Assembly (NCBI RefSeq): GCF_014851395.1
Contig: NW_024043372.1
Location: 6,275,490-6,339,489 of the forward strand
Direction of reading: 5' to 3'
Length of the DNA stretch: 64,000 bases
From: Micropterus salmoides
Lineage: Eukaryota; Chordata; Actinopteri; Centrarchiformes; Centrarchidae
The notes under the pieces are model-generated. The model was given only the letters and a program-made list of their open reading frames with translations, ran no database searches and had not been told where the DNA came from. Position numbers and translations under genes: made by a program. Each line of letters begins with the position of its first letter. Positions within the stretch are counted from its first letter, which is position 1. Below are positions 37,241 to 47,755 of this stretch, piece after piece.

Positions 37241-37814
37241 TTAAACATTCTCCATCAACAGAACAGTAAAATCTTTCATATTCACCTCCTCTTTCAGTTG
37301 GTAAACAGCAGAATTGTACATTACAGCTATCATCTTGACCCATGACACCAGTTTAAGCCTTTGACAGGGGCATTATAAGATGGAAGGGGAAAAGTCAATG
37401 AAAGAAGTTTTTGTGTTAAGTGTCTGTTAAGCAAGAAACCTGTTTAAAGCCTGTCAGTGACCTACAGCAGATGACTGTAGTTGTTCTTGGATGCTTCCAG
37501 GAGTGAATGTGTGTAACTGGAATGTGAAAAGGGTTATTGCTGGAAAACATTTGGCAGAGCAAATGGTGTCCTAATATGGGCTAGAAAGGTTAGCTGGTTT
37601 TAAGTATAAGTTGCATACTGAAAATGTAATCAATTTGTTGGTATTTAACTGGTTTTGTGCAGTATGAAGTATGGCTAGTATTTTTGAATCTGTTGAATCA
37701 CCTTTCTTTTTAGGATTCAGCTTTACAAAACGTTACTCATGGCTGCATTGTTGGATGTTTATTTTTGTGTGCATTTCTGGAAGTGACGTGGATGATGTTG
37801 TTTTGTGTTTCCAG

Positions 37815-37823
37815 ATGCAGTGA
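37815..37823 (+). promoter_or_regulatory. Two-codon upstream ORF in chd6 exon 2
   Basis: Exon 2 opens directly after the acceptor (GTTTCCAG|ATGCAGTGA), so its first nine bases are ATG-CAG-TGA. This minimal upstream frame ends 11 nt before the chd6 start codon. If exon 1 ends ...ATTTTAG the context of this ATG is poor (T at -3), so it may be weakly used. Confidence 0.4.
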
Positions 37824-37834
37824 AGGGATAGAAG

Positions 37835-37864
37835 ATGAAAATACACAAGAAGGACAAGCAGCAG
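37835..37864 (+). CDS. chd6: chd6 first coding exon (codons 1-10)
   Basis: Start codon and first ten residues, MKIHKKDKQQ, of a CHD6-like chromatin remodeller. The exon runs 37815-37864: acceptor TTTTGTGTTTCCAG at 37814, donor CAGCAG|GTTTGT at 37864/37865, phase 0. I chose this ATG because the peptide matches the remembered vertebrate CHD6 start (MKMKIQKKEKQ...) and has A at -3. Joining to the exon at 62557, also phase 0, continues the alignment without a gap, with LLKHTPP facing VLNHSPM in the human protein. The exon is only 50 nt and lies between introns of about 18 and 24.7 kb. CHD6 is a nuclear ATP-dependent DNA translocase; this part precedes all its domains. The match is short, but the splice sites and phase support it. 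Recollection of the human sequence was not checked against a database. Confidence 0.78.
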
Positions 37865-37917
37865 GTTTGTCACACACGCGTGCACATTATGAATGTAGGT
37901 TATTTATAAAAAACCTT

Positions 37918-37920
<3 letters not shown>

Positions 37921-37975
<55 letters not shown>
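37921..37975. repeat. (AC)27 microsatellite next to chd6 exon 2
   Basis: A clean 55-bp AC run starting 56 nt after the exon 2 donor. Intronic CA repeats close to a donor are known to bind hnRNP L and can alter splicing; a role here is inference. Confidence 0.97.
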
Positions 37976-37976
<1 letters not shown>

Positions 37977-40459
37977 CAACTTTGATACTAAATAAAACAT
38001 GAATTTTAAGCTTCAGTCTAAAGTGTGCGTAGCATTACACTGTTGATTTAATCACAAGCCCTTCTGTAACGCAGCTCAACCTCAGATCCTGGGGTCTTTT
38101 CTAAGTTAGTGTTTACATTCATAAATTGGAAGCTTCTGTAATATAGGACGCTATAGTACAAATGCTATCAACAATGAGTACTGAACTGATTACTTTCAAT
38201 GGCGAGTGGGTGCGCTGTATCGGGCATCTGGCTGGGAGCAGCAGTTATGGTGGCGAGAATGTCCAGAAGAGGGGAGAAGAAGTTAATTTGTGCTTCTCTG
38301 ATTCGCAAAGTTCTCTAAGGCTTTGTTCAGACTATAGGTAAATCAGATCTTTAAGACAGACTGTCTTTACTTTTATTTATAAGTGATGAGATCAGAGTTG
38401 TGCGTCCAGACATCACCAACATATGTACATGGGTTGCTGTGGTAATGACGTAGGTGTCACATTTTCGAGGGGCCTTTTATTGTGGCCCGCCAAAGTCACA
38501 CCTGTGCAATACCCATGCTGTCTGATCAGCATCTTGATATACCACACCTGTGAGGTGGATGGATTATCTCTGCAAAGGAGAAGTGCCCACTAACACAGAT
38601 TTTGACAGATTTGTGAACAATATTTGAGAGAAATAGGCCTTTTGTGTACATAGAGAAAGTCTTAGATGTTTGAGTTCAGCTCATGATGAAAACAAAAGTG
38701 TGGTATTAGAAACGGAGATCTACCATCTCGTCCTCTAAATTAAGGGTGAACCACCATGGTGAATTTTTAAAAATGTACTAGAATATGGTGTGAGGTTAAT
38801 TATATTAAATAGAGCTGTATGTACATTACACATAATGGCTTAAACACTAGATGTTGCCATCATTTGAACAGCTACTTGACCTACAATGATGGATTACTAA
38901 TCAATGAAAACATTCACCTCCAGTTGATTAAACACAACTGAACCAAAAAGAAACGACAAAAGAAGGAAAATGAATGTAAACATTTTCAGAATTTGGCCCT
39001 CGTTATCTTTTCTATTCTGTAAATGGCCCCACAATCTTTCACGTTGTTATTGTGTGTCGCATTGCGATGGACACAAAAGATACAGAGCGTCCCGGCTTTT
39101 TTTTGTCCAGACTTTCTAAAAACAATCTGCCAAAAATGGATTTTGGCTGGCAGTTTGTCCAAGACCCAATTTTAAACCCCTGATTGTAATGGGACTTTAG
39201 TAAAAAAAAAATCTCAAACATGGCAGAAAATGAGAGGATGGGGACATTGGGTTAGAAAAGTAATGTTGTGAGTGTTTACATCCTGATGTGGTCTGTGGGA
39301 TCCTAGTCAGCTGCTTTGTTGGATTACGTGCTACTCTTCATTGTTGGCATTACCACGCACAAACTATTTACTCTTGCGCATTTTGTCTGTCACCACCACA
39401 ACTCCACCTTAAAACTGTGGTAATGTGAAAGTTATTAGGCTGAAATCTAAACCTACTACTCACTATAGAGTTTCTGCTAAGACAGTTTTTAACATAAAGT
39501 TAATTACATGTAGCAGTACCTCCAAGTCCATAACAGAAAGTTTTGAGATGCCACGACACATAAGATATTCAGTCACCTCTTCTCAGTCTCTGTTTCTCCC
39601 TGACATCCAACAGAGCATGAAGTGCATGAAGTCACCTGAAAAGCGTCTGTTACATTTCCAGGTGTCCTCAAACCTTGTTGCTCGTTGCGGTGTAGAATAG
39701 TTCTGTTCAAGGTATTTTGTATTCCTTGTTGAATTTTGATGATGGCTTGCCGGTTGTAATATTTATGAGTCAGGCAGAGCAGAGTGATGAGTCAAGAGTT
39801 TCTGGAAGTACGATGTGACACAGCAGTCTCTCAGCTGAGCACGAGGCCTCCATACTGCAGTGATAGTAACTGGAAAACATGATCATTCAGTCGTTGTCAT
39901 CATTATTTGGTGCTTTTACCTAGTTCATTACTAGATCACAAAAAAATCTCATGTCTTAATCACTGAAAATTTCCTGTTGTTGTATTTGCTCATTGATGGC
40001 TAACAAAAAATAAAATTGTCACCAGCTGTTTATCAACACAATTCCAGTAAAATAGTCTTTAAATTTCTAATATAAAGAAAAAACAGAATAACAGGTGATT
40101 TGCTGTAGATTTTAATGTTCTTACAAACCTTCCTCGTGTTTCTTAGCGAACAAGAATAAATGAAAAAAACGTGTCCTGAAGGATATGTTCTAATGCACGT
40201 TCTCTCTAAACAAACGACACATTTGTAAAAATGGAGCACATCATTTTTTTATTTACTGGCATGACTTGACTGACTTTGCACTTGTGACAGTTGGGGTGAG
40301 ATTTTTACAAGAATGTGATTCATTTAAACGTGGTTGAAAGTTAAGTAAAGTACTCAAAGTACCATGATGAGTTGGGTTACCTGATAAGCTTCCTAACTCT
40401 GACCAGTTTTCTGAAAGCTAGTGCAGGTTTAGGTTTAAAAATATTTATTAAAAGCTTCT
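37976..40459. other. Intron 2 of chd6, 5' part
   Basis: No exon recognised apart from the repeats listed. A piece near 39096-39135 (CAGACTTTCTAAAAACAATC) is shared with about 1731-1767. The remainder is AT-rich. Confidence 0.5.
38318..38705. repeat. Two adjoining dispersed repeats
   Basis: 38318-38465 starts AAGGCTTTGTTCAGACT, like the reversed end of the element near 1545. From about 38474 the text CCTTTTATTGTGGCCCGCC, CACACCTGTGCAATACCCAT, ATCAGCATCTTGATATACCA and GAACAATATTTGAGAGAAAT follows in the order I remember from a highly repeated element of fish and other vertebrates. I cannot give its family with certainty. Confidence 0.55.
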
Positions 40460-40675
40460 TTTTTTTCACATTTTTATTTACAGCATTATCTGTTTATTTA
40501 TTTCATAAAAGGCTGTATATTAACTTATTGGGAGAAAACCGGTAGTTCAAATGTTGAGCTCCCCCATATAGCCAGAATGGTAGGTTCCTTGCTTCATAAT
40601 GCCTCTGTGAAGATATGACTGTGAGATTGGCAGTCGAATCCGGCTCTACTTTATCGAAGCATCAAATCTTGATTA
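40460..40675. mobile_element. Second, truncated copy of the 446-1139 hAT MITE
   Basis: Matches the right part of the first copy: TTTATTTACAGCATTA, then GGCTGTATATTAACTTATTG and GGGAGAAAAC, and later GCAGTCGAATC and TCGAAGCATC. The terminal repeat is missing; the copy stops after CATCAAATCTTGATTACT. Confidence 0.78.
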
Positions 40676-40874
40676 CTATGGACAAAATATACAAAAAGCT
40701 TTTGACAACTTAAAGTTCCAAGACAAACAAGTTAAATAATTTGAAAACTCATATTTTTCTTTTCATAGTTAGCTGACTTTGTAAACACTGTTTGAACCTG
40801 AAGAGTTTGTTAAATATTATGGGATTTAGTTTTTTTTCCAGATACAGCAAACAAATTGGACCTAATTGCTGTTG

Positions 40875-41400
40875 GCAAACTCTTTTTAGCCATGCTAGCA
40901 GCATGGCTCTATGGATGGAAATTTTGGTTGTTGGACGGGCGATCACTTTTTTCAAGACTGAAATAAATATTTTTGTTTTTTGGTGAAATGTCGAACTACT
41001 GGATGAATTTCCATGAGATTTAGTGTTTATTTTACCCAGAGGAGGAATTATTTTGTGTTGTGGTCATCCCCCTGAGTTGTCATCAGCTCAGTGTTAATTT
41101 GTCCAATAATTAAGTTTATGACCAAATATCTGCAAAACCTTTGACTTTCCTTTCAGCCTACTTTTGTGTTTTGCGCTAATTACCATGTTAGCATAATAAC
41201 ATGCTAATCTAAGATGTCGAACATGGTAAACCTTACCTTCTAAACATCTGCATGTTATCACTCTCATTGTGGGCATGTTTGCATGCAGATGTCATCATTA
41301 AGCTTAAAGCACCTCTGTGCCTGAATACAGCCTCACTGAGACGTCAGCATGATTGCAGACACTTGCTAAATCTCATACTCTGAATTTAGATAGGCACAAG
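40875..41400. repeat. Dispersed teleost repeat with GCTAACATG-type motifs
   Basis: The order TGGATGAATTTCCATGAGA, AATTTGTCCAATAATTAAG, TATGACCAAATATCTGCAAA, CATGTTAGCATAATAACATG, ACATCTGCATGTTATCACT and AGCACCTCTGTGCCTGAATA agrees with a very common fish repeat I remember. The class is not assigned. It is diverged, with several bases changed per motif. Confidence 0.6.
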
Positions 41401-42399
41401 GTTTCACATTTGACCTCTGTTTAGGTGTAATGGTGTTTGTGGCTGCATTTCGATTAACTCCTAAATCAATAAGTAATAAGTGAGATTATGAGCTTGTACT
41501 TGTACTACACCATAATACTGGTTGTATCGATCATTTGCACAATCACATGAGTTTTTTTTTTTTTCCCAGCAGGGGATAGCTAGGTTGTAACCACAGTATA
41601 AGCAATTAAGGCCTGCAGTGCCACAACAAAACATGATATTTAACATTAACTTATAACGAAGCATGTAATCAGTATTAAAGGAAGAGCGCCTGCATCCTTA
41701 ATTAAATATTGCCTGTATTTTAGGAGAGTGCAGTTGGGGTTATAGTTTGTATCTGCTTGCGTACAGAGCGAGGTGATGAGATTATCTCTGATGCAGTGAT
41801 GGTGTGTCTGGTATCTCATCTACATTTTAAGTGGTCATCAAGTTATCTGGTTATCTGCCTGCCACATGAAACAACCGAGCGATAACGTAGTCACAGCAGA
41901 GGGCTGTGTAGAGGAACTGACGTCTTTCTGGAAGTGCTTAGAGAATGCTGTGCTACAATGTTGGTATAATGATAAAAAATGGAAAGACGGTGATGTTGTC
42001 AACATGCTCTTGTGTCATAAACGCAACATAGCTGTGGTGGTAGGTTGTTCAAAAGGAGATGTACAGTAGGAATGTCTTATTAAACAGTAAGGTTGGTGGT
42101 CCTACAGGTGTTCTCAGGGAGAAGCAGGAGAGACTGTCACAGTGTCTGATTTATGTTTTACAGTCTTGTGTGAAAAACTGGTGTGTCTGTTGTAACTGGT
42201 CAAATAAAAGCCCACTTAGTGTTTTCTAGAGACAGAACTGCAACACTCCTGCTCCCTGTACTGTTGAGCTCTCATTAAAAAAATAAAGCGGCGCGGAGGC
42301 AGCGGGGGACGGTGGCTAAGTGTGTAATAATATATATAACATTTGTATTTCTAGTAGGTTATTTCATTTACTATTTAAATTCTACATAATTCTCCACCT

Positions 42400-42743
42400 T
42401 TTATTTTCACTCACTACTTGAATTTGCTCCCTTTCTCTTCACTTACCTCCCTCACTGTACCGTTGTGTGACTGTGTTCTGCTTTCTTTCTTCAGTAGTAC
42501 GTTTTGTAAAATCATTGCTAGCAGCAGCATGTGGATCAAAACCAACCTCGTACTGAGTGACATCAATGGTGTGTTCACTGTCGCTCTGTGACTGTAAAAT
42601 TTCCTCTGTGTCTTGTAACACGTACTTCCAGACAACATCTCTCTGTTTCTCTGCAAAATGCTAAAATGGGTCGCTAAATATACTTTGGCAGCTGTTAATA
42701 TACCTGAGCGGCCCGCCCAGGTAAAGTATGTGGGGAAACACTG
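42400..42743 (-). mobile_element. Possible hAT element end with decayed coding sequence
   Basis: On the minus strand it begins CAGTGTTTCCCCACATACTT, a hAT-like terminus. Downstream a frame reads YVLQDTEEILQSQS and then HTIDVTQYEVGFDP up to GAGGGAG|GTAAGTG, which looks like a splice donor. A TAGTGTTTTCT near 42217 might be the other end, but flanking 8-mers do not match. Decayed transposase or captured exon are both possible. Confidence 0.35.
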
Positions 42744-43221
42744 TATTTAAAGTTAGGGCAAGCTGCAGGCCTACATTTTGTAAATATTACACCTACACTT
42801 ATTTTATTGTTGTCCACTGCGTGTGTCACGTAACTATTTTGGAAAAGTCATGACTGAGGGAACATGCCTGCATGTTAGACTAGTTTAATCAACCCAAGAT
42901 TGATAATATTAATGATAATAACAATAATGCACCCCACAAATAAATAAATAAAAAATGGAGGTCTGAACCGAACTGTTGATTTGGAGAATCGTTACACCCC
43001 TAATGTTTTCATGTGTTCTTGGCATGTTTGTCACTTTTGTCTAAAGTCTGTTTGGCCAGTTGATAAGGTTGCTTGATGCTTTTTGAGCCGACATGATTGA
43101 CAGTAATGTACAGTATATTGTGCATAGTGTAGTGCTTCACCTAGTCGAACATAAACATTGAGATATTGTGAAAAAATATTGCTTTAAAATAGTGTTTTAT
43201 GTGTAGTTAACTCAATTAATT

Positions 43222-43540
43222 GTAGAGCTGCAACATTATTTATTGATCAATTAAATTTCATGTTTGTCTCTATTCGATTGTTTTGAGCATAAAATGTCAG
43301 AAAATAGTAAAATGTTTTGCAGAACCCAAAAATACGAGTTAAAACCAAACGATATTCAGTTTACAATGATATAAAACAGAGAAAGCTACACATGCTCACA
43401 TTTTAGAAGCTGGAACTTGGCCTTTTTTTGGCATTTTGCTTGATGAATGACTTTAACATCAAATAGAATTTTAAAACTGTTCATAATTTATTTTATGTTG
43501 ATTAAATAATGGAGTAATTGACTATTTCTTTCAGCACGTA
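43222..43540. mobile_element. Diverged hAT-type MITE
   Basis: Starts TAGAGCTGCAACATTATTTA and ends with TTTCTTTCAGCACGTA, degenerate inverted repeats of the TAGAGCTGCA family. The interior contains AAATGTCAGAAAATAGTAAA and ATATTCAGTTTACAATGAT, familiar from the same family. It is related in kind to the element at 23544. Confidence 0.6.
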
Positions 43541-43793
43541 TTAAACATGAAAGCCCGACATAAAATACCTACATCACCCCCCCATGTGATGAATGTATAT
43601 AAAGGGAACTGCTCTGTACACTGAAACATGATTTTATTTTCACCCCACCACAATCCATGATTCAGCAAGTGCAGTGTGAAACTGGGTTTTCTACACTTCA
43701 AGGTAAAGCAGAGAAAAGACTGAATTCATTTTTGTCCGAGGCCTAGTTTTAGGCACTTTGATCATCTTTCCATAGTCACCCAAACAGCTGAAT

Positions 43794-43845
43794 CCTCCTC
43801 CTCCTCCTCTACCTCTCCTTAAGTTTTTTTTTTTTTTTTTTTTTT
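43794..43845. repeat. CTCCTC tract followed by T22
   Basis: CT-rich sequence runs into 22 consecutive T (43824-43845). It looks like the 3' splice region of an exon, but no AG with an open frame that I recognise follows. Confidence 0.85.
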
Positions 43846-44293
43846 AATTGGGAACAAGAATGTGGCTCTCCTCTGAGCTAGAATTTTTTTTTTCTCAATC
43901 CTTTTGGTGAAGTCTTCCTTTTTCCATACGACCCTTGTTTTATTGTTTAGTTTTGAATATGTTATTCTGGTTTCTCAGAAACCATAAACCGTATAGATAA
44001 GTAAACTAAAATGCACTTTGTAATAGATGATCATCGTGCTCAGTTTAGTCAGATCTATATTAAGCTCAGTGAAAGATGGATTGGAACATTGTGTCCAAGT
44101 TGCAAAGCTTGCGTCACCTAAATCTTTTATCTATCTTTCATCACAAGCTCCTCAGATCAGGTTGAAATAGTTAGTAGATTTATTGGTTAGTCCATTATAG
44201 TATTTTTGGGGCATTTTTTATGCTTTTTATTAGAGAGGGGATGACAAATGAGGGTAAGGAAAGCAACTAAGGTCTGCAGACAGCTGGTTTTGA

Positions 44294-44420
44294 ATAGGGC
44301 TGCACGATTAATCTAGTCGCGATGTCGTCATGTGCGATTACATAACCGCAAAAAGTGTGTGATTTAATAAAACAGAAAAAAGGTGTGTGTGACACTCTGT
44401 TCTGTGTGTGCGCTGCAGTC
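44294..44420. mobile_element. hAT left-end fragment
   Basis: TAGGGCTGCACGATTAATCT followed by GTCGCGATG and TGCGATTACATAACCGC is the standard opening of a fish hAT MITE. No matching right end was found downstream, so the copy is truncated; the end given is approximate. Confidence 0.6.
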
Positions 44421-45086
44421 TGCTCATTATCTCTGCCCACACCGGGCTCTTGTATGTGCCCCTAAAACAGAATATGTGCAATGAGAAAAATGCTTTATGA
44501 GCAGTGTGCCAGTAACTTTTAAATTAAGACAACTTGCCGCCGCTGCCGCTTTGAACCAGGTACATGTGAATATATGGTCAGTGTCTCAAACATCCAGTCC
44601 TGCAGGGTAAAATGTATGGCAACAACTAAAAGGTCTAGTTATCTCTTGTTCCATCTTCTCAAATGTGAGGCTTGTCTGCTTCTATTTGTTATTATATTGT
44701 TGTAAATTGAATATCGTTTAGGCTCTCATAAATTGTGATGTGTTCTTTTCACTGTTTTTTTGGTAAATGATAGATTAATCTGAACAATAGTCTTTAAACT
44801 TAGTCCTATTGAAAATTAATTTCTCTTAATATCCAGCCACCTTGTGCTCTAAAATGAGTGGCTGCATTAATCCTTTCTTATGGAACTTGAGCGGATGTTA
44901 GTCTTGTGTGAAACCCAGGTTGGTCGAAGGGTCAGGGTGTTGAGCTTTCACACCGATGACAAACAGCAGTTAAAAGGGTGTTAGTCACATTCTCTAATTC
45001 TGCATACTGTTGTAGCCGTAAACGGAAGCGGCAGCATTGATGAGACTGCAGTGCTCATGGTCTATATTTGTGACCGAGAGACACAC

Positions 45087-45125
45087 TGTGTGTGTGTGTG
45101 TATGTGTGTGTGTGTGTGTGTGTGT
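45087..45125. repeat. (TG)n microsatellite
   Basis: A TG run with one TA interruption. Confidence 0.95.
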
Positions 45126-45381
45126 TGTGAGGCAGTATTATTGATTCATAGGCAGTGTGATTGCAGGCAGCCTCCCTCAGCTGTGTTCGGTCGGCTTTAC
45201 TGAGCTGGCAGAGCCTGCTACACTGCAGCACGTCACTGGTAGCGGTGTGTGTTTGTGCTTCTGTAAGCGCGTCTGAAAGACTGTATGTTTTTGTGTGTAG
45301 AGAGACTGTGTGTTAGTGTGTGTTTGCAAGAAGGAGAAACAGACTGTTTGTTTGTGGGGTTTTATTTTTTATTATGCATGT

Positions 45382-45602
45382 AGTCAGTCATGTAAGCACA
45401 TTTAACCGTGAAGCATGAGAGTGTGTGTTTGTGTTTGTGTTAGTGAGTGTGTGTTTAAGAGGGGCTGTTGTAAGTCATGTGCGTGTATATAGTCAGTCAT
45501 GTAAGCACATTGAGCCATGCAGTGTCAGTGTGGGAGTGAGGAAGAAACTGTGTGTGTGCGCGCGTGCCTGTGTAGTCAGTCATGTAAGCACATTCAACCA
45601 TG
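45382..45602. repeat. Degenerate minisatellite, three AGTCAGTCATG units
   Basis: AGTCAGTCATGTAAGCACAT occurs at 45382, 45491 and 45574, each followed by variants of TTTAACCGTG, TGAGCCATG and TCAACCATG. The spacers (83-109 bp between starts) are TG-rich and related to each other. The array arose by tandem duplication of a unit near 100 bp. A 93-codon frame across it is low-complexity. Confidence 0.8.
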
Positions 45603-46451
45603 ACGTGATGCCTCTATGGTGTGTGTGTGTGTGGGCTGCAGTTGCTCCGTTGTTGTGGAGATGGATGGCGGCAGCTTGGGTCATTACTGAGCCTGAGTTA
45701 GCTTAGCGGCTAATTTTAGCTTCTAGGTTACCCGTAACTGTGTCTGCCCAGTCGTTTTTTGTGCAACGAGGCAAAGCAAGTGAACATGGAGCGAGGCGAG
45801 CATGGACACTGCTTCTGTGTTTATTTTGACATATTAAAAAACCCTTTTACAGTTTTTAAATTAATCATCTGAATTAAAAGGGCTGACTGACATTAAACAA
45901 AGGTGTTATACGTCTAAACCCACAATCACATAACGCCCTGTGTCTTTTTTTTTCTTTTTACAGGGTTGTTTAGTTTTAGCACTACACTGTTAAACTACTA
46001 CACAGCTAAAACAATAAGGATTATATATCGATTTTATTTGGATGGGCAACCAAAATAGATTTGCCCCCACCTAAAAGCAAGTTTTATATTTTAGAATAAC
46101 TTATTTCTTTCATTAAAACGGATTGATTTGAAATTTCTGCTTGACTTATCTCATTATTGCAGTGGAAGCTGCGGCACATCTTGACTTGACCCGCTGCAGG
46201 TATTGAACAACACAAAACTCTCAACTTGTGGGGACGGCGTCTTTATTTAAGGACCAGAGTCATTTTTTGTTTCTTATCAACATCTCAGCAGTGTTTCATA
46301 GACCTGCTAAATGAAATCGATCAGTATTGATGACAGTCAGTGGTCAGATGTGAAAACTAAAACAGCAGGATTGCCCTGTCTGAACTGTGTTTGTTTAGGA
46401 ACATGTTTATTGTTAGGGGATTAAACCTTAATTGCCTTTTTTGGCACTGAG

Positions 46452-46770
46452 TAGTGATGCATTGAATGTTCGGCCACCAAAATTAATTGGCCGAAAATAG
46501 CAAAATAGCACTTTCGGTGTTTGGCCTTATAAGTCAAAAGACCGAATAAATTTTACCAAACAATTACGTTGACATGTCGGCAGTGTGGAAGCATTTTAAA
46601 GTGTCTGAGAAAGACGCAAAAAATTGCCGTTTGCAGACGCTGTTCTGCTGAATTGTCTTTTAGCACATCCACACCATCTGTGGCTGACTTCTTACAAAAG
46701 GCAACAAACGGTCTGACCCGCTTTGAGTGTTTCTGTCACTCGTTTGTGAGAAGGCGCTTAAGCTAGCCGC
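46452..46770 (+). mobile_element. hAT transposon remnant with BED-finger start
   Basis: Opens TAGTGATGCATTGAATGTTC, hAT-like. From 46574 a frame reads MSAVWKHFKVSEKDA and then stops; after a frame change KIAVCRRCSAELS and STPSVADFL follow. This is the beginning of a hAT/ZBED transposase: the BED zinc finger with its Trp-x-His-Phe and Cys-x-x-Cys parts. The frameshift and the lack of the catalytic domain show a dead fragment. Confidence 0.72.
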
Positions 46771-47429
46771 ACCTACATTTGTATTGCACACGTATTTATG
46801 GTAACAGAAATGGACCAGTGCGAGCTGACAGGCAGGTTAGTGACGTCATTTCTCTCTTTAAAAAGACAAGAGTTGCAGTATGAGAGTCTGACCTGAAGAG
46901 AGGATATGAAGTCTTCAAGTTGCGCGATACGAGAACCACATACAACATTATTTATCAAATTGGGTCGGACTTGATGAATTTAGCGCGAGGATACACATGT
47001 GACAATGTCCGGTTTTCAAAATAAGGTATCTGTACAATATGGAAATAATATTAATTGGATTATATTGACAGAAGGTATAAAATACATTACATGTGTACAT
47101 TAAAAGTAAATAGACACATGTAATTTACTTTATGGGACTTTAATTTACCTCTTGGGCCTCTGACCCACCCACCATATTCTCTCGAAAATCCTGAGTAAAA
47201 AGCACATTTTGACTATTTAATTTATGCAGTAGTAAAAAAAAAAAAAGAGGCAAAAATGTGAATGTACTTGCTGGTGTTAGGCAATTTTTTCCCGCTTATC
47301 TTTGACTTTAGCCAAGAATTTTCATTTCGGTGGATCCTTAGCACTGAGATACAGAAACTGTCAGGTAACAAAACCTGGTGTTGAATGCTTTCTCTGCTCA
47401 TTTTACAGAGATGCAGTGATCCAGCTTTT

Positions 47430-47755
47430 TCTCTCACTACACGGATTCTTATAGTATCTGATCATACAGTGCTGATACCAGTGCTCTTTCCCCCACAATT
47501 TAAATGTGATTGAAACTCTTAGGAATCATTTTTATCTAAGGTAACAGGAAGCAGGGCATTGTTGTGGCACTAAAATCCGAGTTAACATCCTGTTGTGACT
47601 GAATAATTAATTATAAGTGACAGTGGGACTGGATTTATTGATGAAGAAACTGTATGTAATGTAAATTGATCAAGTCATGGCCAATACCCAATCTGCTTAA
47701 TAAGGTCAGTGTTGGTGTTGATGCAGATTTGATGTATCGGATTCATGCAACCCTA
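47430..47755. mobile_element. hAT right-end fragment
   Basis: Contains AGTATCTGATCATACAGTGC, GGCCAATACCCAATCTGC and AATAAGGTCAGTGTTGGTG, and closes GTATCGGATTCATGCAACCC TA, the usual right end of a fish hAT element with TAGGGNTGCA ends. It may belong with the BED-finger fragment at 46452 but flanking 8-mers do not match. Confidence 0.55.

Noticed and set aside
36853..37248. 131-codon minus-strand frame with VVQWLALSPHSKKVVGSNP
   Set aside because: This is the translated form of a very common fish interspersed repeat, not a gene.
43794..43860. Splice acceptor suggested by the CT and T22 tract
   Set aside because: No AG followed by an open frame with recognisable coding character lies within the next 60 bases.
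45382..45602. CRISPR-like array of spaced repeats
   Set aside because: Only three units in an animal intron, with related TG-rich spacers of uneven length; it is a degenerate minisatellite.
46452..47755. A single hAT element spanning the BED-finger fragment and the right-end fragment
   Set aside because: The flanking 8-mers (GCACTGAG and CTATTTTT) do not match, so the two pieces are kept as separate remnants.
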